This document shows, piece by piece, positions 34,498 to 41,882 of a stretch of 54,966 nt of DNA (the first letter of the stretch is position 1; every line of letters starts with the position of its first letter). The notes below the pieces were generated by a model. The model saw only the letters and a list, made by a program, of their open reading frames with translations. It had not been told where the DNA came from and did not search any database. The DNA lies in assembly GCA_937902275.1 (NCBI GenBank), contig CALFNW010000090.1, forward strand, positions 1 through 54,966, read 5' to 3'. The translations under genes and the position numbers were made by a program. Source of the DNA: UBA4717 sp002404395 (GTDB lineage: Bacteria; Bacillota; Clostridia; Oscillospirales; CAG-272).

Positions 34498-35832
34498 TCA
34501 GCCGATATAGTAGGTCTGATATTTTTCCATTATAAGCTCCGACGGATCAAGCTCGGTGGGCGTAAAAAAGTGAGCTTCGTCGATCGCGTATACCGTCATG
34601 CCCGAGAGATTGGTTCTGACCGTTTGCTTTTCGCCGATATTCGCGATAAGCACGCCTTTTTCGGATTTTTCGGGATTTGCGGCGGCGGTCGCATAGATCC
34701 CGTCGGCACTGTCTTTTATACATTCGACCTGCCGACCCATTTTTAAAAGCTTGCCGAATGCCTTGAAGCTGTAGTAAGTGCAGAAAGGTTCAAAAGTCAG
34801 CGGATTAAAGAGCCCTCCGTATACGCTGACTCCGATGCGTGCGTCGTAGTAGCACATCATTTCCATTTTGGTGTCCTGCATTGCGCACATGAGCGCCGTG
34901 GCTTCCGCGCTTGCCTTTGAGGTGCCGCGTTCTTCACTTCGCGGCGCGGTATTCCATTCGTTGAGATGAATTTCCACGTCTCCGAGCCCCGCCTCTTCAA
35001 GCCGCTTTTCGGCATACGCCTGCATATTCAGATCTTCTTCTACGCTTCCGTAACTGTGATGAGAGAAAAAATCAAACGGGAGGTGCTCTTCGGATACGAT
35101 CTTGATGAAACCGTCAAAAAAGTCAACAAAATAGCGCGCGAGCTTTATCCAATCCCCTCGCTCATCGGTAGTTCCGAAGGCTTCGTTGCCCTTTGGAAGC
35201 TCGAGGTTTATGTAATAGAAGCCGCAGGAGGCGTAACCGCCGATCTTTATCGAATTACCGAAGCACTTGCGCAGATGACGCGAGGTCGTGCGGTAGAGAT
35301 CATAGTATTCTTCGGGCGTACCCAGCCACATATTATTGTTGCAGACATTATAGTGATTGTCCGGCTCATTCCAGATCTCCCAATACTTGATATCAAAGTG
35401 AAAGCCGTCAGCCCACCCCTCGTTATAGTGGCGGACTATATGCTCGCAGATCTCTGCCCACTTTTGAAAGTCCTTCGGCGGATAGATCCTGTAGGCTTTC
35501 ACACGGCTGTGGTTTTCGATCGTAACGCCGAGGCGGTACACCGGTTCGCAATGATGTTCGATAAGTCCTTTGACGAGCACATCGGTAAACGCGAAATCAT
35601 ATGAGGCGGGATCGTTAACGTCGGTGTCGAAGTCGCGGAATATGTTCGGAATGTCCACATACACATATCCGCCGAACAGCCCGTTTACATCGTGAAGCCG
35701 CGAGTAGGGAATGTTCGCGTCGCTGAGAAAATCGAAGTAGCGTGTGTCCATATTGAAAAACGGGGGCTGTCCCACGCCGTTCATGGACTTGATCCGCCCG
35801 ATATCCTTTGTAAAGTCAACTGTTAAGTTCAT
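34498..35832 (-). CDS. GH39-like glycosidase, first copy
   Basis: 444 residues, first of the three tandem paralogues. Acid/base KYWEIWNEPDNHYNV; nucleophile IHLNEWNTAPR. Start MNLTVDFTKDIGRIK with GGAGG 7 nt upstream; an in-frame extension upstream runs through the leader hairpin and is rejected. Cytosolic, no signal peptide. No transporter or sugar regulator lies beside the triplet, though the AraC regulator at 40067 is 4 kb away. The exact substrate is unknown. Confidence 0.85.
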   Translation of the reverse strand: MNLTVDFTKDIGRIKSMNGVGQPPFFNMDTRYFDFLSDANIPYSRLHDVNGLFGGYVYVDIPNIFRDFDTDVNDPASYDFAFTDVLVKGLIEHHCEPVYRLGVTIENHSRVKAYRIYPPKDFQKWAEICEHIVRHYNEGWADGFHFDIKYWEIWNEPDNHYNVCNNNMWLGTPEEYYDLYRTTSRHLRKCFGNSIKIGGYASCGFYYINLELPKGNEAFGTTDERGDWIKLARYFVDFFDGFIKIVSEEHLPFDFFSHHSYGSVEEDLNMQAYAEKRLEEAGLGDVEIHLNEWNTAPRSEERGTSKASAEATALMCAMQDTKMEMMCYYDARIGVSVYGGLFNPLTFEPFCTYYSFKAFGKLLKMGRQVECIKDSADGIYATAAANPEKSEKGVLIANIGEKQTVRTNLSGMTVYAIDEAHFFTPTELDPSELIMEKYQTYYIG

Positions 35833-35848
35833 ATTTTCCTCCGTGTCT

Positions 35849-35862
35849 CCGCCCAAAGGCGG
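35849..35862 (-). repeat. RBS-proximal hairpin upstream of first glycosidase
   Basis: On the coding strand CCGCC-TTTG-GGCGG, a 5-bp stem, followed by AGACACGGAGG, the SD. A slightly divergent member of the hairpin family. Confidence 0.5.
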
Positions 35863-35924
35863 CAAATATATCAGTGCTGTAATTTTTCGGCCGATCTATA
35901 AATAAACATTGCACAAGCAGGCGT

Positions 35925-36755
35925 TCAATCCCAAAGCGAAGCGGTGTCGTATTTTTCATTTTTGTCGTCGCAGGATTTTGAGTATTCATTTGGCGATGCA
36001 GTGCGTTTTTGGGAATCGGGCTTTATACGATCGTTGACGGCGACGGCAAATATGTATACGCGGCGCGCCTTTCCTTCGTCAAGCAGACAATGCATTGCCG
36101 CGCATAGCGTTGCGCCGGTCGTTACTACATCGTCGATCAGAATAATATCTTTATTTTCAAGCGAATCAAGAGCTTTCGGCGCGATCGAGAATCTGCCTTC
36201 GGCATTTTGAAACCGCTCGGACACTGTAAGCTTTTTCTGCTCTCTTGCGCGTTTTTTCTGCTTTATTGCCGACACGTATTCAGAATCAAGCAGTTCGGCG
36301 AGCAGTTTTCCGACCGATCTCATATTATCGACTCCGACATTGAGATAATTCTCTCGGTTTCTCGGAATTGAAACGACTGCAGTATGCGTGAGATCACGTA
36401 TGCCGAGCGCTTTGATACGCGTAAAAAACGCGTCCGCGATAAAGCGGTCAAGCCTTTTGGCTCCGTCTTTTTTCAAGGCGAATATGACCTGCCTGCCGAT
36501 CTCAAAACCGCGCTCAAGCGTATGCGAGCGATAACTTACGAGCGCGGACAGCACTCCGCCGCGTTCCGGCGGAAGACTGTTGTCTAGAATGACCGACGGC
36601 AAACCGCGGCTCCGTGCATCGAGCGAGTTTACGGCACAGAGCCATTTTTTTGCGCATATCGGACAAAACGGAAGTTCGTAGAAGTTTTTATACACCGCAC
36701 CGCAGGCGGCGCAACGGCAGGGAAACAATAATTCTTTTATTTTTTTCGAAAGCAT
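35925..36755 (-). CDS. comF: ComF family protein
   Basis: 276-residue phosphoribosyltransferase-like protein of the ComFC family, tied to DNA uptake in naturally competent Bacillota. The N-terminal zinc ribbon has paired cysteines (CRCAAC at about 13-18, CPIC at about 31-34). The PRTase domain has the KQKKRAREQKKLTVSERFQN segment typical of ComFC and the PRPP motif IILIDDVVTTGATL (about 208-221). An atypical hydrophilic tail (QKRTASPNEYSKSCDDKNEK) follows. No helicase ComFA is adjacent. Consensus promoter upstream; the glycosidase genes lie 92 bp downstream. Confidence 0.88.
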   Translation of the reverse strand: MLSKKIKELLFPCRCAACGAVYKNFYELPFCPICAKKWLCAVNSLDARSRGLPSVILDNSLPPERGGVLSALVSYRSHTLERGFEIGRQVIFALKKDGAKRLDRFIADAFFTRIKALGIRDLTHTAVVSIPRNRENYLNVGVDNMRSVGKLLAELLDSEYVSAIKQKKRAREQKKLTVSERFQNAEGRFSIAPKALDSLENKDIILIDDVVTTGATLCAAMHCLLDEGKARRVYIFAVAVNDRIKPDSQKRTASPNEYSKSCDDKNEKYDTASLWD

Positions 36756-36817
36756 TTTGCGCCTGCCTTTCGTTCATTCTTGTTTTGCATACGAAGCGGG
36801 GATATCGATTCAAGTAC

Positions 36818-36846
36818 ATTATATTGCTTTTCCTTTTAAAATTCAA
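36818..36846 (-). promoter_or_regulatory. Sigma-A promoter of comF
   Basis: TTGAAT, 17 bp, TATAAT on the minus strand, 63 bp before the ATG. Confidence 0.75.
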
Positions 36847-36954
36847 CACATATATTGATATATCTTTGCATTATTTTGCGCTTGTTGATCCTGAAATAAG
36901 CGACCCTGCCGTAATATAGGGAGTATGTCTCGGTTTTGGCGCTATCCCGAAATC

Positions 36955-37007
36955 AAAAAAGGCAGAGACGCTTTTGCGGTTCGCTTCAGCGTTTTTTCTC
37001 TGCCTTT
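36955..37007. terminator. Terminator of the 66-residue ORF
   Basis: AAAGGCAGAGA pairs with TCTCTGCCTTT around an inner CGC/GCG stem; A and T runs flank it. On the minus strand it follows the small gene at 37047. The rest of 36847-37046 shows no gene. Confidence 0.75.
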
Positions 37008-37046
37008 CTGCGCACTTACGGTGCGCAAAGCGATCGGGGATCTGAC

Positions 37047-37247
37047 TTATCTCAACATATCAGACATATTGAGCAATACGGTTCCCGCAGTATCGAGGAT
37101 CCTGCCGGCGGTTTTGGAAAACGAATTGTCATGGGCATGGCATTTTTTATGCATTTTGGCTTTTCCGCTGCTCATGAGAGCAACGGCGGTGCCGGTTGCG
37201 GCGCCTGTTACGGCGGCAATGATAACTCCGGTGGTTTTGTTCATCAT
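37047..37247 (-). CDS. Small membrane-associated protein, YtxH-like
   Basis: 66 residues: MMNKTTGVIIAAVTGAATGTAVALM, a glycine-rich hydrophobic N-terminal segment, then a basic patch with Cys/His (GKAKMHKKCHAH) and an amphipathic C-terminal helix. This resembles YtxH/gas-vesicle-GvpP-like small stress proteins in layout only. AAAGGA lies about 10 nt before the first ATG. It is monocistronic and followed by a terminator. Function unknown. Confidence 0.55.
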   Translation of the reverse strand: MMNKTTGVIIAAVTGAATGTAVALMSSGKAKMHKKCHAHDNSFSKTAGRILDTAGTVLLNMSDMLR

Positions 37248-37449
37248 TTGAATTTTTCCTTTCCTTACTATTTCATTTGGGCAAGGTCATATCGGTCTTG
37301 TCGCTTTTATTATGCTTTGAAAAAAGTCGGAGTATTTAAGCAAATATTATCAATGTGAGTCGGTTTTTGACATTTGCGTCAAAAACGGGCATACAAAGCG
37401 AATTTTGCAATAAAAATTGTACAAAGCTGCAAAAAAGCAAAAAATATTC
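37248..37449. other. Intergenic stretch before the serC promoter
   Basis: AT-rich spacer between two divergent genes. It should hold the promoter of the 66-residue ORF, but I find no convincing sigma-A pair. No frame with an SD is seen. Confidence 0.4.
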
Positions 37450-37478
37450 TTGACTTGTAACCCATGCGATAGTATAAT
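37450..37478 (+). promoter_or_regulatory. Sigma-A promoter of serC
   Basis: TTGACT, 17 bp, TATAAT. The predicted start at about 37485 gives a 5' UTR of about 220 nt that contains two family hairpins and the long leader element. Confidence 0.8.
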
Positions 37479-37536
37479 GGAGATAATTCACAATATTGTA
37501 TTGCGGTCCCCCCGCAAGCCTTTTAATGAATTCTGA

Positions 37537-37695
37537 GTCGGCTGAGCCGACAAGAGGCCGACGCGAAAGCTTTGCCTCTTTAAGACCTGATTTCGGGTAT
37601 AATGCCTGTAATTTTCAAAAACGGAAGCCATACCCGTTCCGACGGCTTTGCCGATACGAAAATTACCGATTATTTTTAGAGTCGGCTACGCCGAC
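37537..37695 (+). repeat. Leader element upstream of serC
   Basis: First hairpin GTCGGC-TGA-GCCGAC (37537-37551). Weak P0 CGAAA/TTTCG. P1: GTAATTTTC (37608-37616) pairs GAAAATTAC (37658-37666), a U-A pair in place of C-G of the ligA copy. P2: AACGG/CCGTT. P3: CGGC-TTT-GCCG. Link CCGATTATTTTTAGAG. P4: GTCGGC-TAC-GCCGAC (37681-37695), touching the SD GGAGG. Confidence 0.8.
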
Positions 37696-37705
37696 GGAGG
37701 ATATT

Positions 37706-38794
37706 ATGGAAAGAGTGTATAATTTTTCAGCCGGACCGTCAACACTGCCTCTTCCGGTTCTTGAACGTGCGGCTGCAGAGCTTGTTTGTTACAAGGATGC
37801 CGGAATGTCGGTAATGGAGATGAGTCACCGATCGCCTGTGTTTGAAGCGATCATCGGTGAGGCTGAGTCGCTTTTGCGCTCTGTCCTTAATGTACCGGAA
37901 AACTATAAAATGCTGTTTTTGCAGGGTGGCGCATCGACTCAGTTCGCCGCCGTGCCGCTTAATCTTATGAACGGTTCTAACAAAGCGGATTATATCGTTT
38001 CGGGTCAGTTCTCAAAGAAGGCATACAAGGAAGCGCAGAAGTACGGAGACGCCGTTTGCGTGGCGTCAAGCGAAGACCGCAATAATACATATATTCCGCA
38101 GGTAAAACGCGAAGATTTCAGACCCGATGCGGATTATGTGCATATCTGCTTCAACAACACGATATACGGCACCAAGTTCAATTATATCCCCGATACCGGA
38201 GATATTCCGCTGGTAGCGGATATGTCAAGCTGCATACTCAGCGAACCGGTCGACGTGTCGAAATTCGGTCTGATCTACGCCGGCGCTCAGAAGAACGTGG
38301 CGCCTGCCGGACTTACGCTTGTGATCGTCAGAGAGGATCTTATCGGTCATGCGCGTCCCGATACCCCGGCTATGCTTGATTACAAGAACATGGCGGACAA
38401 CGATTCCATGTACAATACGCCGCCCTGCTATCCGATCTACATAGCAAAGCTGGTGTTTGAGTGGATACGTGACCTCGGCGGACTTGAAGCAATGAAGGAG
38501 CGTAACATAAAGAAAGCGGCAGTGCTCTATGACTATATTGATTCCCAAAATTATTACACTGCTCCCGCAGAAAAGGAATACCGTTCGCTCATGAACGTGA
38601 CCTTTGTGACCGGAGACGGTGAACTTGACAAAAAGTTTGCAAAGGAAGCCGACGCTGCCGGATTCAAGAATATAAAGGGACACCGTTCGGTCGGCGGTAT
38701 GAGAGCGTCGATCTACAATGCGATGCCGATCGAAGGCGTTGAAAAATTAGTCGAATTTATGAAGATTTTTGCTGCGAACAATCCTAAGGCATAA
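37706..38794 (+). CDS. serC: Phosphoserine aminotransferase
   Basis: PLP enzyme converting 3-phosphohydroxypyruvate to phosphoserine in serine synthesis, cytosolic. The 362-residue product starts ERVYNFSAGPSTLP, the family signature, and has the Schiff-base lysine K196 in YAGAQKNVAPAG and the C-terminal GHRSVGGMRASIYNAMP. The ATG at 37706 lies 5 nt after GGAGG; a longer open frame upstream is leader sequence and is rejected. It is paired with serA 60 bp downstream, so two of the three steps of the phosphorylated pathway are encoded together; serB is not here. Confidence 0.96.
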   Translation: MERVYNFSAGPSTLPLPVLERAAAELVCYKDAGMSVMEMSHRSPVFEAIIGEAESLLRSVLNVPENYKMLFLQGGASTQFAAVPLNLMNGSNKADYIVSGQFSKKAYKEAQKYGDAVCVASSEDRNNTYIPQVKREDFRPDADYVHICFNNTIYGTKFNYIPDTGDIPLVADMSSCILSEPVDVSKFGLIYAGAQKNVAPAGLTLVIVREDLIGHARPDTPAMLDYKNMADNDSMYNTPPCYPIYIAKLVFEWIRDLGGLEAMKERNIKKAAVLYDYIDSQNYYTAPAEKEYRSLMNVTFVTGDGELDKKFAKEADAAGFKNIKGHRSVGGMRASIYNAMPIEGVEKLVEFMKIFAANNPKA

Positions 38795-38827
38795 CGCTTA
38801 TAAAATACATATCTGCGATTACTCTGA

Positions 38828-38842
38828 GCCGCCTACGGCGGT
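38828..38842 (+). repeat. RBS-proximal hairpin upstream of serA
   Basis: GCCGCC-TAC-GGCGGT, preceded by TGCGATTACTCTGAG, which matches the tail of the long leader element. Several stem pairs differ from GTCGGC/GCCGAC, yet pairing is kept by double changes. Confidence 0.75.
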
Positions 38843-38854
38843 ATGGATACAGTT

Positions 38855-40018
38855 ATGAAGAAAATCAAATTGCTCAATAAGATAGCCAAGGTCGGCACCG
38901 ATCGCTTCGGAGCCGACTATGAGGTAGGCGAAGAAGTGGCAAATCCCGACGCGATAATGGTTCGCTCGGCGGTCATGCACGACATGGAGTTCGGTCCGGA
39001 ATTGCTTGCGATCGCGAGAGCCGGAGCCGGGGTCAACAATATCCCGATCGAACGTTGCTCGGAGTCCGGGATCGTCGTATTCAACACGCCCGGCGCGAAT
39101 GCCAACGGCGTTAAGGAATTGGCGATCGCTTCACTGTTGCTGGCTTCCCGAGACATTATCGGAGGCGTAGAATGGGTCAAGACTCTCAAAGGCACGGAAG
39201 CGCCCGAAAAGGCGGTAGAAAAAGGAAAGAGCCGATTTGCCGGCTGTGAGATCGAGGGCAAGACGCTCGGAATCATCGGTCTCGGAGCTATCGGCGGCCA
39301 TGTGGCGAACGCGGCTAAAGCGCTCGGCATGAAGGTCATCGGTTGTGACCCGTATATAACGGTTGAAGCGGCGTGGGGACTTTCACGTTCGATCGAAAAA
39401 GCGGCTACATATGATGAAATATACGAAAAATGCGATTATATCAGCCTGCACGTGCCTGCTACCCCCGAAACAAAAGGTATGCTTAATTCCGCAAACTTTG
39501 CCAAGATGAAGGATGGAGTGCGCATAATCAACCTTTCAAGGGGCGATCTGCTTGTGCCGTCCGATCTTAAGGAGGCTATCGCTTCGGGCAAGGTTGCCGC
39601 TTACGTTACCGACTTCCCGTGCGAGGAAATAATCGGAGAAGACAAGATCATCGCTATACCGCATCTCGGCGCGTCCACTGAAGAGAGCGAGGATAACTGC
39701 GCGGTTTACGCCGCAAACGAGCTGATCGACTACATCGAAAACGGTAATATCAAAAACAGCGTGAACTTCCCGAACGCGTCGATGCCGCACAACGGAGACG
39801 CGCGTATCTGCGTGCTCCACCGCAATATTCCGTCGGTGCTCAGTCAGATATCGACCGCCATTTCAAACGAGTCGATAAATATAGAAAACCTTATAAACCA
39901 CTCAAAGAAAGAGCTTGCATATACCATGGTCGAGATCGGCGGAGATGTGCCGCAGTCGGTCGTTGACAGTATAAGTAAGATCGACGGCATAATTAAGGTG
40001 CGACTGATCAAATATTAA
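38855..40018 (+). CDS. serA: D-3-phosphoglycerate dehydrogenase
   Basis: NAD-dependent first enzyme of serine synthesis. The 387-residue protein has the catalytic and Rossmann domains of 2-hydroxyacid dehydrogenases: LGIIGLGAIGGHVANAAKALG (about 142-162), INLSRGDLL with the catalytic Arg region, and IPHLGASTEES with the catalytic His. A C-terminal ACT domain (about 315-387, ICVLHRNIPSVLSQI) suggests serine feedback control. The second ATG is chosen since the first (38843) overlaps the hairpin end, as at iorB. It follows serC. Confidence 0.95.
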   Translation: MKKIKLLNKIAKVGTDRFGADYEVGEEVANPDAIMVRSAVMHDMEFGPELLAIARAGAGVNNIPIERCSESGIVVFNTPGANANGVKELAIASLLLASRDIIGGVEWVKTLKGTEAPEKAVEKGKSRFAGCEIEGKTLGIIGLGAIGGHVANAAKALGMKVIGCDPYITVEAAWGLSRSIEKAATYDEIYEKCDYISLHVPATPETKGMLNSANFAKMKDGVRIINLSRGDLLVPSDLKEAIASGKVAAYVTDFPCEEIIGEDKIIAIPHLGASTEESEDNCAVYAANELIDYIENGNIKNSVNFPNASMPHNGDARICVLHRNIPSVLSQISTAISNESINIENLINHSKKELAYTMVEIGGDVPQSVVDSISKIDGIIKVRLIKY

Positions 40019-40026
40019 AAAGGATT

Positions 40027-40057
40027 GCAGCGAAGCGCAACGCGTTTCGCTGCTTTT
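40027..40057 (+). terminator. Terminator after serA
   Basis: GCAGCGAA and TTTCGCTGC form a stem around a short GC-rich core, followed by TTTT. It lies between the serA stop and the AraC-family start. Confidence 0.7.
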
Positions 40058-40066
40058 GCAAATGTT

Positions 40067-40975
40067 ATGATAGGTTACAGAGCTGAGATACCGTACAGCC
40101 ATGGAACAAACCTGCTTGAGCTTTATTATTCCCATGCCGATTTCGGATACAGAGGTCTCAGAGAGCACAGGCATACCGCTTTTGAAATATCGTGTATAAA
40201 AGAGGGCAGCGGAGTTTATGTTGCGGGCGGCAAAAAGTATGATATTGCCTGCGGCGATCTTTTCTTTTACAGCACCAATGAGCCTCATTGCATAACCGAG
40301 ATAAAGAGTCCCGAGGGTATGACCCTTATGAACATAAAGTTTGAACCTCGCTTTATCTGGTCGGGCGGCAGCGATATGTTTGATTCAAAATTTCTGCGAA
40401 TTTTTCTTGAGCGCAATGAACACTTTGAAAACCGTCTCGACCGCGCCAACCCTGCCTGTGCACAGATCAGAGAGCTTATGCTCAAAATCGAGGAGGAGTT
40501 TAAAAACGCCCGCCCCGAGTATGAGCTGATGGTCAAGATCTATCTGCTGACAACTCTTGCGATCGCGAACCGCAGCTTTGGATATGTGCGCGATTCCGCG
40601 CGTCCGGTCAAGCTTATGGGGCGTCAGCTTTCTCAGATAGAAATGTCGATGGACTATATCAATGAGCACTATTGCGGCGACGTTTCACTTGAGGAGATAG
40701 CAAGCAGCATAAATATGTCAAAAAACTATTTTTCGGCGCTCTTCAAAAAGCTCAACGGAATGTCACCGTGGGACTATATTACGCTCAAGCGTATAGATCG
40801 GGCTTGCGACAGGCTTAAAAACACTTCCGACGTGATTATCGACATTGCCTGCGACTGCGGCTTCAACAGCACCGCAAATTTTAACCGCGCATTTAAAAAA
40901 GTTACCGGCATATCGCCGAGCGAATACAGGACATACGCGGAAAATAACGCTTCCGATAAGCCGCGGTATTCGTAA
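40067..40975 (+). CDS. AraC family transcriptional regulator
   Basis: 302-residue regulator with an N-terminal cupin-type sensing domain (about 5-150: REHRHTAFEISCIKEGSGVYV, SPEGMTLMNIKF) and a C-terminal double helix-turn-helix (about 205-300: ISLEEIASSINMSKNYFSALFKK-like first helix pair, then DIACDCGFNSTANFNRAFKKVTGISPSEY). These are the features of sugar-responsive AraC/XylS regulators. The ATG at 40067 lacks a clear SD, and an in-frame TTG at 40025 falls in the terminator. The ligand is unknown; the glycosidase cluster at 32-36 kb is a possible target. Confidence 0.87.
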   Translation: MIGYRAEIPYSHGTNLLELYYSHADFGYRGLREHRHTAFEISCIKEGSGVYVAGGKKYDIACGDLFFYSTNEPHCITEIKSPEGMTLMNIKFEPRFIWSGGSDMFDSKFLRIFLERNEHFENRLDRANPACAQIRELMLKIEEEFKNARPEYELMVKIYLLTTLAIANRSFGYVRDSARPVKLMGRQLSQIEMSMDYINEHYCGDVSLEEIASSINMSKNYFSALFKKLNGMSPWDYITLKRIDRACDRLKNTSDVIIDIACDCGFNSTANFNRAFKKVTGISPSEYRTYAENNASDKPRYS

Positions 40976-40992
40976 ATTTTTATTGTCGATGC

Positions 40993-41021
40993 TTGATTTG
41001 AAGCTGCAAGTGGTGTAAAAT
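40993..41021 (+). promoter_or_regulatory. Sigma-A promoter of thioesterase gene
   Basis: TTGATT, 17 bp, TAAAAT, 46 bp before the ATG at 41068. Confidence 0.6.
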
Positions 41022-41067
41022 AGCTTACAGCATAAATTAAATTGAAAGGACTCGGAACATATCGGCT

Positions 41068-41787
41068 ATGAAATACACCGAAACATTCAAGGTTGACACG
41101 CATCATTGCGATGTCAATGAAAATCTGAAGGCGGCGGATCTCTTGCGTTTTATGCAGGAATGTGCGACCGGGCAGCTTGAACACAGCAATATGGCTCAAA
41201 AAAATCTTAATGCCGCGGGAAAGACATATGTGCTTTGCCGTCTTTATATGAGCATGTATAAGCCCGCAAAGCTTTTTGACAAAATAGAGGTGTCGACCTG
41301 GCCGTGCGAAAGCCGAGGACTCAGCTTCAAAAGATGCTATCAGGCAAAGCTTAACGGCAGTGTTATTGCGGACGCAGTCAGCGTGTGGGGAATTATTGAT
41401 ATAGAGCGGCGTAAATTCTGCAAGGTATCCGAATTCGATTTTGATATAGACTGTGACGCGGAGCTTGAAATTGACGCGCCCTCGCGTATCCACATTCCGC
41501 CCGAGGCAAAGCTCAAGCTGGTCGGAGAGCGGCCGATCTGCTACAGCGATCTTGATCTGAACGGTCATGTCAACAATACAAACTACCCGGCGATCTATTG
41601 TGATTTTCTGCCGGATTTTGAGAAAAAGCGCATTATAAAGCTGAGCATCAATTATACCTCCGAGGTCAGAGGCGGAGATACGCTCAGGATCTATATTGCG
41701 GAGTACGACGGTCAGTATTATATCCGAACACTCAAGGATGACGGTACGGTAAATTCGGAAGCTATCATCATGACTGAGGAAATATAA
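41068..41787 (+). CDS. Acyl-ACP thioesterase
   Basis: Releases fatty acids from acyl carrier protein. The 239-residue protein is two hotdog domains in tandem. The first has DVNENLKAADLLRFMQECATGQLE (about 14-37). The second has the plant FatA/FatB-like catalytic segment DLDLNGHVNNTNYPAIYCDFLP (about 165-186) with Asn, His and Asn. Anaerobic gut Bacillota commonly carry one. It is of normal bacterial length with no signal peptide. The SD is weak (CGGAA about 14 nt upstream). iorA follows after 95 bp. Confidence 0.9.
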   Translation: MKYTETFKVDTHHCDVNENLKAADLLRFMQECATGQLEHSNMAQKNLNAAGKTYVLCRLYMSMYKPAKLFDKIEVSTWPCESRGLSFKRCYQAKLNGSVIADAVSVWGIIDIERRKFCKVSEFDFDIDCDAELEIDAPSRIHIPPEAKLKLVGERPICYSDLDLNGHVNNTNYPAIYCDFLPDFEKKRIIKLSINYTSEVRGGDTLRIYIAEYDGQYYIRTLKDDGTVNSEAIIMTEEI

Positions 41788-41832
41788 CGTGCTTTTGCCT
41801 TGCGCAGACAGAGATGCGGCTTTGCGTTTTAG

Positions 41833-41847
41833 GTCGGCTTCGCCGGC
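41833..41847 (+). repeat. Hairpin in the iorA leader
   Basis: GTCGGC-TTC-GCCGGC with one T-G pair. Here the hairpin is 35 nt from the start codon and the SD (GAAAGG) is separate, unlike the other members. Confidence 0.6.
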
Positions 41848-41882
41848 ATGAAGATTAAAATTATCCGAAAGGTATTGAAAAT

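Noticed and set aside
37496..37705. Seventy-codon N-terminal extension of SerC
   Set aside because: It is translated leader element; GGAGG and the family start MERVYNFSAGPS lie at 37696-37706.
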